Made by a program: the position numbers and the translations under genes. A stretch of 64,000 nucleotides of DNA from Gemmatimonadaceae bacterium (lineage in GTDB: Bacteria; Gemmatimonadota; Gemmatimonadetes; Gemmatimonadales; Gemmatimonadaceae), in contig JABAQJ010000002.1 in NCBI GenBank assembly GCA_019186945.1, positions 647,897 through 711,896 of the forward strand. The letters run 5' to 3'. Below the pieces are notes generated by a model that worked only from the letters and a program-made list of their open reading frames with translations, searched no databases and was not told the origin of the DNA. Below are positions 26,057-35,065 of the stretch, one piece after another; within the stretch, counting starts at the first letter, position 1, and every line of letters begins with the position of its first letter.

Positions 26057-26863
26057 CTAGTTCGTGCGCTTCGTCACAGGCGGGAAGAGGTTGTATCTCA
26101 CGATATGCCAGAACGCGGCGACACCGTCCTTCCATCCGATTTTCTTCCCTTCGGCGTACGTGCGCCCGGAATACGAAATCGGCACTTCGTAGATCCGTAC
26201 GTTGGCCTGAGCAAGACGCGCCGTGACTTCGGGCTCGAACCCGAAACGGTCCGACGTCAACACGAGGCTGCGCGCGATGTCGCCACGAATAGCCTTGTAG
26301 CACGTCTCCATATCCGTCAGGTTCAAATTGGTGAACATGTTGCTCACCGTCGTCAACACCCAGTTGCCGATCGAATGCCAGTAGTACAGCACTCGGTGCG
26401 AACCGCTGAGGAACCGCGAGCCAAATACCGCGTCGGCTAATCCGAGAACGATCGGTTCCATGAGCGCTGGCCAATCCGCGGGATCGTACTCGAGGTCCGC
26501 GTCCTGCACGATCACCACGTTCCCCGTACTCGCCTTGAGTGCGGTGCGGATGGCTGCACCTTTGCCCTCGTTCACCGGCTTGTGGATCACCGTGTCGATC
26601 AACCCCTCGGCGTGGAGCGCATCGAGGATCGTTTTCGTTCCATCGGTGGAGCAGTCGTTCACACAGATGATCTCCTTCTGCACCGGAACGGCGTGCACCT
26701 GATCGAGAATCACCCGAATCGTATTCTCCTCGTTGTAGACAGGTATCAGCACCGACAGGCGTAGCTCGTCACGCTCGATGGGGGTCTTGCCGCGCATACG
26801 CGGCACCTTGCCCTCGGCGGAAAATCCGGTGTCGGCTGGAGCCATTGGTTGGAAGTGGGTCAT
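26057..26863 (-). CDS. DPM1-like family 2 glycosyltransferase
   Basis: 268 residues. GT-A fold: LSVLIPVYNEENTIRVIL at residue 36, CVNDCSTDGT, VNEGKGAAIRTALKAS, the metal/nucleotide motif VQDADLEYDP (D-A-D), GSRFLSGSH, and the acceptor-side segment DMETCYKAIRGD with FGFEPEVTARLAQ. This pattern matches polyprenyl-phosphate glycosyltransferases (dolichol-phosphate mannose synthase type), which load a sugar from a nucleotide donor onto a lipid carrier on the cytoplasmic side. No membrane helices are present. The ATG overlaps the stop of a GT-C membrane transferase, the class that uses such lipid-linked sugars, so donor-making and donor-using enzymes are coupled here. Confidence 0.88.
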   Translation of the reverse strand: MTHFQPMAPADTGFSAEGKVPRMRGKTPIERDELRLSVLIPVYNEENTIRVILDQVHAVPVQKEIICVNDCSTDGTKTILDALHAEGLIDTVIHKPVNEGKGAAIRTALKASTGNVVIVQDADLEYDPADWPALMEPIVLGLADAVFGSRFLSGSHRVLYYWHSIGNWVLTTVSNMFTNLNLTDMETCYKAIRGDIARSLVLTSDRFGFEPEVTARLAQANVRIYEVPISYSGRTYAEGKKIGWKDGVAAFWHIVRYNLFPPVTKRTN

Positions 26864-28416
26864 CGTCTGTCGATCACTCGTTCGAAGATCAAGGCACTCT
26901 CCAGGCTGGCGTACCGTCGAAGCTGCGGCGGCGAAGTCCGTTCGAGCGCCGCGGCGGTCCGCATGCCTTGCCTGGATGCGGTGATAAAAAACCGCGGCTG
27001 GAAGGATGCAAGAATCGCGCGCACGGCGGCAATATCTTCCTCGTCCGTGAGAGGACGAACGCGCTCCAGTGCGAGAAACGTAGATGTTGGGACAGCGCGC
27101 CGCTGGGTGTAGAGATAGACGACGAGGTCGTCATCGGTCGCCAACACGTCTGTGGGAGCGGTGTTGCGCGCCGTCCACTCCACGATGGGTTTCGCGCGCT
27201 CGCCCGTATCCCGTTGGACCGATGCCCACCACTGGTTTCTGACGCCCCGGACGTTGTAGGCCAGGAAACCGAGCGCGAGCACCGTGGCCGAGGCGAGTCC
27301 GATCCAGCGAGCGGCTCGCTGTCCGCCCCCCGCGGCCTGCCAGCGCCCGAGCCACAGCACAGGAAGGAGGAAACAAACAATCAGGAGCGGCCATACCGCC
27401 AGCAGGAAGCGCGCCGGATCGAACGGCCATACGATGGCGATCGACAGGTACGCCCACAGAAAGGTGGCCGTGATGGGAGCCCGCATAACGAGCATTGCGC
27501 TGCCGGCAGCCACGAAAAGGGACACAGCGGCGATAGCGGCCATCCGCGGCGGTTCTGCGACCACCGGCATGAAAGCGAAACCGAACATCGCCGCCAGGCC
27601 TTGCACGTTCGAAGTCACGACATCCCGCAGGAACGGCAGGCCGCCGTCGCCATAGCCCGCGATCAGCCACGGCAGGTAGGATCCGTACTTCCCGTTCAGC
27701 ACCGCGGGGACTTCGGCCGCGTGAGCGCTGACCCAGAGCTGCCAAGGCAGGAGCAGGAGGAGTGCGCCGACGGCGAATGCCGCGGCGTCGCGCGGTCGCC
27801 GTTTCCACAGGAACACCAGGAGGGCAGCCGGCAGCATCGCCACACCAATCGTCCGGACGAGCGCCAGGGCGCCGGCCGCTACTCCGGAGGCAAAGGCACG
27901 GCGCGGACCGCGCGTGTCGACGGACGATTCCGCCAGCAGCAACACTCCGAACAGGCCCGCCATGAACAACGGCTCCGACAGCACCACGCCAGTGATCAGC
28001 AGGACTACTATGGACGTCGTACCTGCGACGGCAGCTACGGCGGCCCACGGCACGGTCCAGGCGAGACGGCGTCTCACGAACGCGAACGCGCCGAGCGCCG
28101 CGGTGGCCAGGCATCCCGCGTTCGCGAACTTGAAGGCGACGACGTTGTCCGGGAAGGACGGCCAGACCTTCCAAATCCCCGCGAGGAAGAGTGGATAGCC
28201 CGGCGGAAAGTGCGTGCCGTTCGGTTCGCCAGGGAGGTTCAGCAGCCGATACCCTCTTCCAGTCGCGAGCGATTTCGCGAGGATCGTGTAGATGGCATCG
28301 TCCTGGAAGCTCCCCACCGGCCATGGCGTAATCGTGGCGATCGCCACAATCAGCACCAGTGCCCCGACACCGACCCGTACGAGCCGGTCATGATCCTCGA
28401 GACGATCGACGGTCAT
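26860..28416 (-). CDS. GT39/ArnT-like membrane glycosyltransferase (copy B)
   Basis: 518 residues with about ten membrane helices. First helix followed by the periplasmic loop FQDDAIYTILAKSLATGRGY, which carries the paired acidic residues and the Tyr seen in GT-C (PMT/ArnT-type) active sites, then NGTHFPPGYPLFLAG. A soluble C-terminal part of about 100 residues begins near VEWTARNTAPTDVLATDDDL. Uses polyprenyl-linked sugar as donor, judging by family; acceptor unknown. Close paralogue of the next gene upstream, with which it overlaps by four bases (ATGA). The position between pilR and pilA suggests modification of pilin or another surface protein. Confidence 0.8.
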   Translation of the reverse strand: MTVDRLEDHDRLVRVGVGALVLIVAIATITPWPVGSFQDDAIYTILAKSLATGRGYRLLNLPGEPNGTHFPPGYPLFLAGIWKVWPSFPDNVVAFKFANAGCLATAALGAFAFVRRRLAWTVPWAAVAAVAGTTSIVVLLITGVVLSEPLFMAGLFGVLLLAESSVDTRGPRRAFASGVAAGALALVRTIGVAMLPAALLVFLWKRRPRDAAAFAVGALLLLLPWQLWVSAHAAEVPAVLNGKYGSYLPWLIAGYGDGGLPFLRDVVTSNVQGLAAMFGFAFMPVVAEPPRMAAIAAVSLFVAAGSAMLVMRAPITATFLWAYLSIAIVWPFDPARFLLAVWPLLIVCFLLPVLWLGRWQAAGGGQRAARWIGLASATVLALGFLAYNVRGVRNQWWASVQRDTGERAKPIVEWTARNTAPTDVLATDDDLVVYLYTQRRAVPTSTFLALERVRPLTDEEDIAAVRAILASFQPRFFITASRQGMRTAAALERTSPPQLRRYASLESALIFERVIDRR

Positions 28417-30032
28417 TGTGTGTCGACAGGAACGTAGATCGCACCGCTCGGAAGCACGGCAGCGACACGGATCCGGGCATTCGGTCCCACGACCAGCGCG
28501 TTGGTGGCGTAAGTCGCATAGCGCGTCGACGCGATGACGTAGTCCGGCCGGTAGCGCTGCAGGATCTCCCGCAGGCCGTCAGCCGCGAATGCCGGGGTCT
28601 GCGGCGAGAGGTGTTCCTGCGCCGTGAATGGACCGGTTGGAACTGTCCGGCGGCCAGTGTAAAGGGAGATCAGGATGTCGTCGTCGGTGGCGAGGATATC
28701 GGCGGGTTTCGTGTTCTCCAGCACCCACTCGGCGATCGGGAGGGCGCGCTCCGCGACGTCCCGCTGCAGCGTCGTCCACCAGCCGCGGCTGACAGCCTTG
28801 GCATTGTAGCTGGCGTAGCCGACCAGGAGCGCCACCGCCGCTACGCCCGACACCGCAGGCCACGCGCGCCGCGCATTACGCTCCGGAGCCGCGTTCGTCC
28901 ACCGCTCTCCGACCCATTGCACAGCGCAGGCATAACACAGCCCGACGAGGGGCCAGATACCCCACGTGAACCGCGCGGGCGCGAACGGCCACACGACGAC
29001 CATTCCCAGGTAGCACACCACGAACAGTGCGGTGACAGGAAGCCGCCGGCGGAGCCGCAACAGTCCGCCGAGGAAGAATGCGGTGAGGCTGACGGTGGCG
29101 GACAGGCGCACCAAGAGCGGGAAGCCCTCAGTCGACGTCGTTGCCCAACCCTGCGCCGCGATCATGCGGAGGTTATGGATCGCTACGTGGCCGACCCAGC
29201 CCACGCCTTCGGCGCCGATGGCTTGTGTCCACCACCCGAAGTAGGAGCCGTACTTGCCCAGGTAGATGTCCGGAACCTCGTGCGCGTGCTGGATGACCCA
29301 GAGTTGCCATGGTGACACGAGGATGGCTGCGCCAAGTACCACCGCGCCGGCCGCGGCCCACCGTCGGCGGTAGAGCAGCACGAGCACCGTCGCCGGAGCA
29401 ACGAGCAGGCCCAGCGAACGTATCAGCGACAGAATGCCGGCAGCGGCCCCGGCAATCGCCGCCTCGCGGACACGCCCGGATCGAGCAGCGCGTTCCGCCG
29501 CGATCACCGTCGGGATCAGCGCAACCAGGAAGAGTGGCTCCGACAGCACCATCACGCTCAGGAGGACCAGCGGGGCGCAACTGACGAACGCGGCCGTCAT
29601 CAACGCCGCACCTCGCTCGCCCAATCCTCCCCAGGTGCGAGCGAACCGGAACGTGCCGACGGCCGCAATCGCCAGCAGCACCGCGTTCGCGAACTTGAAG
29701 ACCACGACATTCTGCGGGAATGGCGGAGCGAGCTTCCACATCAGTGCGAGGAACAGCGGATAGAGTGGCGGATAGTGCGTCGCGTTCGGAGCGCCTGGCA
29801 TCTGGAGGAAGCGATAGCCTTCGCCGTTAGCGAGGGATTTCGCGAGCACAGTGTAGATCCCGTCGTCCTGGAACACGCCGACTGGCCACGGCCCGATGGA
29901 CGCAACCACCGCGCCCATGGTGAGCGCAGCGAGGGCAAGCGGGAATATCCGTGAGCTCGACCCGGCCGACGGACGCGCCACGACTCCGGCCTTCGGTGTC
30001 GGGATCGCGAGCGCTCGCGTCCCGTCGGTCAC
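28413..30032 (-). CDS. GT39/ArnT-like membrane glycosyltransferase (copy A)
   Basis: 539 residues, GTG start whose GTGA overlaps the pilR stop. Same architecture as copy B: helix 1, loop VFQDDGIYTVLAKSLANGEG with acidic pair, NATHYPPLYPLFLALMW, about ten membrane helices, and a soluble C-terminal segment with LENTKPADILATDDDILISL. The two share many identical blocks (PWPVG.FQDD.IYT.LAKSLA, ATDDD), which indicates tandem duplication. Copy A has an extra Pro/Ser-rich cytoplasmic N-terminus of about 25 residues. Different loops may reflect different acceptors or donors. Confidence 0.8.
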   Translation of the reverse strand: MTDGTRALAIPTPKAGVVARPSAGSSSRIFPLALAALTMGAVVASIGPWPVGVFQDDGIYTVLAKSLANGEGYRFLQMPGAPNATHYPPLYPLFLALMWKLAPPFPQNVVVFKFANAVLLAIAAVGTFRFARTWGGLGERGAALMTAAFVSCAPLVLLSVMVLSEPLFLVALIPTVIAAERAARSGRVREAAIAGAAAGILSLIRSLGLLVAPATVLVLLYRRRWAAAGAVVLGAAILVSPWQLWVIQHAHEVPDIYLGKYGSYFGWWTQAIGAEGVGWVGHVAIHNLRMIAAQGWATTSTEGFPLLVRLSATVSLTAFFLGGLLRLRRRLPVTALFVVCYLGMVVVWPFAPARFTWGIWPLVGLCYACAVQWVGERWTNAAPERNARRAWPAVSGVAAVALLVGYASYNAKAVSRGWWTTLQRDVAERALPIAEWVLENTKPADILATDDDILISLYTGRRTVPTGPFTAQEHLSPQTPAFAADGLREILQRYRPDYVIASTRYATYATNALVVGPNARIRVAAVLPSGAIYVPVDTQ

Positions 30033-31408
30033 GACTCGGCCCCGAATCGTGACAACTTGCGATGCAGAGTCGACGGATCGATGCCGAGCGACTCGGCGGC
30101 TCTCGTCTTATTCCCGCCCTCTGCCTGGAGGATCCACATGATGTAGGCACGTTCGATCGTATCGAGCGTGGGGTTGGGCGAAGGCCGGTCTTCGATGAGC
30201 CGTTCGGGCGCCCGCGCCGTCACACGTTCCGGGAGCGCCGAGGACTCTATCGTCTCGCCAGGCGTCAGGATCCAGGCGCGTTCGAGCGCGTTCTCGAGTT
30301 CCCGCACGTTACCGGGCCAGCTGTGCTCCTGGATCGCTTCTTCGGCGGTCTGGGAGAGGCTCTTGGTCGTCCCGCGCGTTTCGCCCAGCCTCTGAAGGAA
30401 TGCGTCGACCAGTAGGGGAATGTCTTCGCGGCGTTCCCGCAGGGGCGGCAGATGCAGCGCAATGACGTTCAGCCGATAGAACAGGTCGCGGCGAAAATGG
30501 CCGCGCCGGATTTCGTCATCGAGATCCCGGTTCGTGGCGGCGACCATCCGCGCGTCAGTCGTCAGTGCATCCGTTGAGCCGACGGGTATGATCTGCCGGC
30601 TTTGCAGAACGCGCAGCAATTTGACCTGGGTCGCCGGTGTCGTCTCGCCAATCTCGTCGAGGAAGAACGTCCCTTTGGCGGCGGCCGCGAACAGTCCGAC
30701 CTTGTCCTTGACCGCTCCGGTGAATGCGCCTTTGGTGTGTCCGAACAACTCGCTCTCCAGCAGGCTTTCCGGCAGCGCACCGCAGTTGATCGACAGGAAC
30801 GGTCCATCGGCGCGATGCGACAGGTCGTGGATGTAGCGCGCGATCACTTCCTTGCCGGTTCCCGATTCCCCCTGGATGAGGACCGTCGATTCCGTTGGCG
30901 CGACGGTCTCCGCCAGACGCAACACCTCCAGCCAGGACTTGCTCTTGCCCACCGGTTGGCCGGCCGTCGTCTTGTCGCGCCGCCGAATCTCCGCTTTGAG
31001 CGAGTGATTCTCCACTTTCAGGCGCCGATGTTCCGCTGCCCGGCGCAGAATGGCGACCATTTCATCGTTGCGGAACGGTTTCTGGATGTAGTAGTAGGCG
31101 CCTTCGTTCACTGCCTGCATTGCCGACTGGAGTGTGGCCTGCGCCGTCATCAGGATCACCGGCGTGTCGGGATCGCGGTGACGGACGGCGCTCAGAATCT
31201 CCAGCCCGTCGACGGCCGGCATCCGGACGTCGGTGAGGACAATGTCCGGCGACACAGTGGCAATCCGGTCCAGCCCGGCTCGGCCACCTAGCGCGACGTG
31301 CGGCGTGAAGCCCTCGTTCTTGAGCAGAATGCGGAGCGAGTCGAGGATTCCGGCCTCGTCGTCGATGACGAGAACCTGTGGCCCGCCGTTGGCGGTGCGG
31401 TCGATCAT
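30029..31408 (-). CDS. pilR: PilR-like NtrC-family sigma-54 response regulator
   Basis: 459 residues from ATG 31408, with a GGAGG site; overlaps the kinase stop as TGATG. Receiver domain at 10-125 with acidic pocket (VIDDE), phospho-aspartate in IVLTDVRMPAVDG, and switch lysine in YIQKPF. AAA+ domain near 165-400: Walker A IQGESGTGKEV, the sigma-54-contact loop GAFTGAV, Walker B GTFFLDEIGE, ATNRDLDDEIRRGHFRRDL, and SWPGNVRELENALERA. A Fis-type helix-turn-helix ends the protein (GNKTRAAESLGIDPSTLHRK). All parts for activation of a sigma-54 promoter are intact. Next to the sensor kinase and the pilus genes, so the likely target is pilA. Confidence 0.9.
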   Translation of the reverse strand: MIDRTANGGPQVLVIDDEAGILDSLRILLKNEGFTPHVALGGRAGLDRIATVSPDIVLTDVRMPAVDGLEILSAVRHRDPDTPVILMTAQATLQSAMQAVNEGAYYYIQKPFRNDEMVAILRRAAEHRRLKVENHSLKAEIRRRDKTTAGQPVGKSKSWLEVLRLAETVAPTESTVLIQGESGTGKEVIARYIHDLSHRADGPFLSINCGALPESLLESELFGHTKGAFTGAVKDKVGLFAAAAKGTFFLDEIGETTPATQVKLLRVLQSRQIIPVGSTDALTTDARMVAATNRDLDDEIRRGHFRRDLFYRLNVIALHLPPLRERREDIPLLVDAFLQRLGETRGTTKSLSQTAEEAIQEHSWPGNVRELENALERAWILTPGETIESSALPERVTARAPERLIEDRPSPNPTLDTIERAYIMWILQAEGGNKTRAAESLGIDPSTLHRKLSRFGAES

Positions 31409-33093
31409 CACGTCCCTCCTTCTCCTGTGTCTTCCTGGTGTCGCGGCAGCAGCACAGAGACCCGCGTGCCTCGCTCGTCGCTGTCGACGAACACCAGACC
31501 GCGATGCGCCTCGATGGCGCGATGCACCACCGAGAGGCCAAGCCCGCTGCCTCCGGGCTTCGTAGTGAAGAACGGATCGAACAGCCGGTTGCGGATCTCC
31601 GCCGGGATACCCGGGCCCTCGTCCGTCACCCGAACCAGCGCTCCGCCCTGTTCGAATCCGGCGCCGGCTGGCGCCTCGTCCCCGGTGAGCACGCTGACCT
31701 CGACGCGAACGTGGCCCTCCGGCGGCGACGCCTGCACGGCATTCAGCGTCAGGTTGAACACTGCACGGTGAAGCAGATCCTCGTCCCCCTCGATTCGAAG
31801 CGGCGTCGCGCTCGTTATGCACTCGACTGCCACGCCGGCGGACTTGTCCGGATGAGTCGCCGCCAGGCGCGCTGCCATTGTGGCTACCGTGCGTATGTCG
31901 AGAGGAGCGATTCGCGTCACGCGCACGCGCGCGAAGTCGAGGAACTCGGACAGCAGGCGCGCCAGCCGGTCGGACTCCCGCACGATCAAGGAGGCCAGCG
32001 TCCGCTCGTCTGGCGTCGTGCGTGTGGAGCGGCCCAGTTGCTCCACCGCACTGCGTATCGACGCCAGCGGGTTCTTGATCTCGTGAGCGAGCGACGCGCT
32101 CAGTTCCGCGACCGCTTCCAGCCGCTCGGCGCGCATATGAAGCGTATCCAGTCGCTTCTGGTCGGAGATATCCTGAAAGATCGCCGTCGCTGTACCGGCA
32201 GCGTCATCTCCGCTGGTCGTGAACGTCGTGTTGAGCCCGATCGGGAACCGGCGACCGTTGTGGGAGACCAGGCCCTCCGCCCGGTGCGTGCGTACGCCGT
32301 CGCGCGCGGCGCGCTCCAGCGCCTTCGCCAGTGCGGGAGAGACTGGTTCGAGAGCCTTGAATGCGTGACGACCGACGTGGTCCTCGAGGGGAATGCCCAG
32401 CAGCGCGCAGGCCGCCGGATTGGCATACAGGAGGCGGCCCTCCGCGTCAACCGTAAGGATGCCACTCCGGATGTTCCGCAGGACGTCCGTCGCCTGCAGC
32501 CGGACCTTTATCAGTTCCGCAGCCAACTCCTCGCCGACGTCCCGCGACTCGCGCAGCCGCGAGGCGATGTAGGCACTGGACACTGCGACCAGCGCGAATA
32601 CCGCCAACTGCAACCACACATCCAGACTCGGTGGAGCCACGTTGGTGATCAGGATGTCGCCGAAGTACAGCCCGCAGCCGAGTGCCGCCAGCAGGATGCC
32701 CGCACCAGTGGTCAAGAGCAGCGACGACACCGCGATCACGAGGATGTACAAGGCGGCGAACTGTGACGCCGCCCCACCGGTGACGTGGACAACCATGGTC
32801 ACCAGTCCAAGATCGAAGAGTCCCTGGGATATCTGGTACGCCGACGTCAGCGGCCGGCGATACACCTCCGCATAGGCGAAGGACGCGACCGTAAAGATCA
32901 GCGCCACGGTAATCACCAGCGACGCAATCAGTGTGGACGACCGCTCCGCATCTCGCCATGCCAACACTGCCGCCAGATAGATCGCCGCAGCCAGTACCAA
33001 ACGCCCGGCAAAGACCCAGCGCAGGAGGCGACGCGAGTCCAGAAAGAGCGGGAGCCTGAGTGGCTGACGGCTGTTCACTTCGGCGGGAGACAC
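31408..33093 (-). CDS. pilS: PilS-like sensor histidine kinase
   Basis: 561 residues, GTG start at 33093. The N-terminus has about six membrane helices (residues 25-185) as in PilS, where they sense pilin in the membrane. A PAS domain follows near 205-320 (VLRNIRSGILTVDAEGRLLY), then the dimerisation domain with the phospho-acceptor in ASLAHEIKNPLASI and the ATPase domain with N box FNLTLNAVQAS, G1 DEGPGIP, F box LFDPFFTTK and G2 GSGLGLSVV. All catalytic boxes are present. Divergent from arfB across 225 bases. Co-translated with the response regulator; controls pilus genes by family analogy. Confidence 0.88.
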   Translation of the reverse strand: MSPAEVNSRQPLRLPLFLDSRRLLRWVFAGRLVLAAAIYLAAVLAWRDAERSSTLIASLVITVALIFTVASFAYAEVYRRPLTSAYQISQGLFDLGLVTMVVHVTGGAASQFAALYILVIAVSSLLLTTGAGILLAALGCGLYFGDILITNVAPPSLDVWLQLAVFALVAVSSAYIASRLRESRDVGEELAAELIKVRLQATDVLRNIRSGILTVDAEGRLLYANPAACALLGIPLEDHVGRHAFKALEPVSPALAKALERAARDGVRTHRAEGLVSHNGRRFPIGLNTTFTTSGDDAAGTATAIFQDISDQKRLDTLHMRAERLEAVAELSASLAHEIKNPLASIRSAVEQLGRSTRTTPDERTLASLIVRESDRLARLLSEFLDFARVRVTRIAPLDIRTVATMAARLAATHPDKSAGVAVECITSATPLRIEGDEDLLHRAVFNLTLNAVQASPPEGHVRVEVSVLTGDEAPAGAGFEQGGALVRVTDEGPGIPAEIRNRLFDPFFTTKPGGSGLGLSVVHRAIEAHRGLVFVDSDERGTRVSVLLPRHQEDTGEGGT

Positions 33094-33318
33094 TGGGCCT
33101 TGCAGGCTGCAACGGGGAGTACAGGACAGTGGTAATGCATTTTGCCATGGTAATGACGATCTGCCGGAACGCCTGTTACCGCCGAATCTGCCGCGTACCT
33201 GTCACGCCGGCGTTGTCAGAGGAGGCGACCAGCCCCGCGGCTTCGACGAGATGTGCCTTCCGTCCCGGAGCCGCACTCTCGTATCGTTCGCGCGCTACCT
33301 GTCCATTTCGTCTACCCT

Positions 33319-33750
33319 ATGCAGCCGGACGACATCGTCATTGACGGGGAAGTGATCATTCCGGCACATGAGATCGTGCTCCGTACATCACGATCGGGAG
33401 GTGCCGGCGGTCAACACGTCAACACATCCTCGACGCGCGTCGAGCTCCTGTGGAATCCCGCTACGAGCGCTGCGCTGACGGACGCGCAGCGCCAGCTTCT
33501 GCGCGACCGTCTGGCTCGCCGTATCGATGCTGCCGGGTTTCTACGTGTCGTGTCGAGCGAAACGCGGAGCCAGGCGCAGAATCGTGAGCGCGCACGGGCG
33601 CGTTTGGCGGAACTGATCCGTTCGGCGCTCGTCAGGCCGAAGGTCCGACGGGCCACGAGACCATCGCGCGCCGCGAAAGAGCAAAGACTCGTGGACAAGA
33701 GACAGCGGGCAGAAAAAAAGTCCGGGCGGAGGCGCCCGGACGTTGATTGA
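33319..33750 (+). CDS. arfB: Peptidyl-tRNA hydrolase ArfB (ribosome rescue)
   Basis: 143 residues from ATG 33319. Rescues stalled ribosomes by hydrolysing peptidyl-tRNA. The catalytic loop SGGAGGQHVNTSSTRV holds the GGQ motif at residues 30-32, and the tail (KVRRATRPSRAAKEQRLVDK onward) is strongly basic, as needed to enter the empty mRNA channel. Length (140 in E. coli) and both parts distinguish it from full release factors. The frame begins upstream at 33253, but the family starts at MQPDDIVI. Its last codons overlap the terminator of the convergent desaturase. Confidence 0.93.
   Translation: MQPDDIVIDGEVIIPAHEIVLRTSRSGGAGGQHVNTSSTRVELLWNPATSAALTDAQRQLLRDRLARRIDAAGFLRVVSSETRSQAQNRERARARLAELIRSALVRPKVRRATRPSRAAKEQRLVDKRQRAEKKSGRRRPDVD
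33713..33741 (-). terminator. Rho-independent terminator of the desaturase gene
   Basis: On the minus strand: a GC-rich stem (33734-33741 with 33720-33727, extended by one further pair) with a tight loop, followed by seven T residues (33719-33713). A textbook intrinsic terminator, 25 bases past the desaturase stop. It lies entirely inside the last codons of arfB on the other strand. On the plus strand the same hairpin lacks a T run. Confidence 0.88.
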
Positions 33751-33765
33751 CGGGAAACTGCGCGT

Positions 33766-34866
33766 TCAGCGCCATGTGACGGGCACAGCGTCGGGCTTGG
33801 TCGCCATTATCGCTGCGCCGGCGCCCATCTCGCGCGCGAGACGCTCTCGAATGCGCCGCAGGTCCCGGAAGCCCACGAGGCGCTTTTCGTCCTCGTCCCA
33901 GAGCGTCAGCCACAGAGTCTTGACGCTCGCCGGAAGAGTCAGTGTGGTCACCTTCTGGAGCATCGGATTTTCATCGAAGCACTTCTGCAACCGGTAGTTC
34001 GGGATGCGGCTGGCAATGTGGTGGATGTGGTGGAGCCCAATGTTGGCCGTGCACCACTGGAGGACTCTCGGCATGACCAGATGCGACGCGCCTTCCAGCC
34101 CCGAGGCGTAGTAGTTCCAGGCCTCGCGGTACCGCCAATACGTGTCCTCATACTGATGTTGTACGTAGAACAGGTAGACACCGATCGCACCGGCGATCAA
34201 GGTTACCGGCAGCTGCACCATGAGGAAGCGCTCGATCCCTATCCACCATGACATGAGGATCGTGACGGCGGCCAAGCCGACGTTGGTCCAGTGGACACTG
34301 GCCCACTCCCGTTTCCATTTCCGCGGGATGTCCAGCGGCAGCCGGTGCTTGAGGATGAACTGCCATGCCGGTCCAACGACGAGGAGCACCAGCGGATGGC
34401 GGTACATGCGATACAGCACTCGCTTGGACCGGGAACGGCTCAAGTACTCGCGCACCGTGAGCGTGTCGATGTCGCCGAAGTCGCGACCGTCCAGGTCGCC
34501 GGACGTCGCATGATGGATGGCATGCGTCTTTCGCCAATACGTGTATGGCACCAGCGTCACGATACCGAGGATGAACCCTACGGTGTTGTTGGCCGTCGTC
34601 GACTTGAAGAAGCTCCCGTGCCCGCAGTCGTGTTGCACCATGAAGATGCGGGCGACCATGATCGCGGTCGGAAGAGCGAGCAGCAGGGTCAGCCAATAGC
34701 CGACCCGAAGGCTCCACACCATCGCGCACCACAGAGCGATGAACAACGCGATCGAGTTGGTGAGCTGCCAGACGCTCTTCCACAGGATCGGGCTTCGGTA
34801 CGGTCCGAGCATCGCATTCCAGTCGATCGCGTCGCCTGGATGCGATGCTGACTTTTCTTTGGCCAT
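33766..34866 (-). CDS. Membrane fatty-acid desaturase
   Basis: 366 residues from ATG 34866. Di-iron enzyme of the membrane that introduces a double bond into acyl chains. The three histidine boxes are in place: VQHDCGHGSFF near residue 80, KTHAIHHATSG near 115, and GLHHIHHIASRIPNY near 285. Two pairs of membrane helices flank them (LFIALWCAMVW, WLTLLLALPTAIMV; ILMSWWIGIERFLMV, GAIGVYLFYV). Spacing and HDCGH type match delta-12/omega-3-like bacterial desaturases (DesA group); regiospecificity cannot be told from sequence. Probably tunes membrane fluidity. The frame extends far upstream to 35286 without family match. Confidence 0.9.
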   Translation of the reverse strand: MAKEKSASHPGDAIDWNAMLGPYRSPILWKSVWQLTNSIALFIALWCAMVWSLRVGYWLTLLLALPTAIMVARIFMVQHDCGHGSFFKSTTANNTVGFILGIVTLVPYTYWRKTHAIHHATSGDLDGRDFGDIDTLTVREYLSRSRSKRVLYRMYRHPLVLLVVGPAWQFILKHRLPLDIPRKWKREWASVHWTNVGLAAVTILMSWWIGIERFLMVQLPVTLIAGAIGVYLFYVQHQYEDTYWRYREAWNYYASGLEGASHLVMPRVLQWCTANIGLHHIHHIASRIPNYRLQKCFDENPMLQKVTTLTLPASVKTLWLTLWDEDEKRLVGFRDLRRIRERLAREMGAGAAIMATKPDAVPVTWR

Positions 34867-35065
34867 TGGGGGGCGTCGTGACGGGGCTGGGCTCGTGATC
34901 GTAGCGGCGCGGACGACCGGCAAATCTACGCGATGCTGGCGTACTCCGCACCTGGCGTGGCCGCCGGATGCCATCAGGACGCCGCGAACCGTGGCCTCCA
35001 GGTCGTCCGACGCCGGCGGTGCGGGCTGCGCGCCCGCAGAAGCACCGCCGTCTGCAACCGCGTCG

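Noticed and set aside
31378-32766. 462-codon frame antisense to the pilS gene
   Set aside because: Rich in Arg/Gln/His shadow sequence; the kinase on the other strand has all catalytic boxes.
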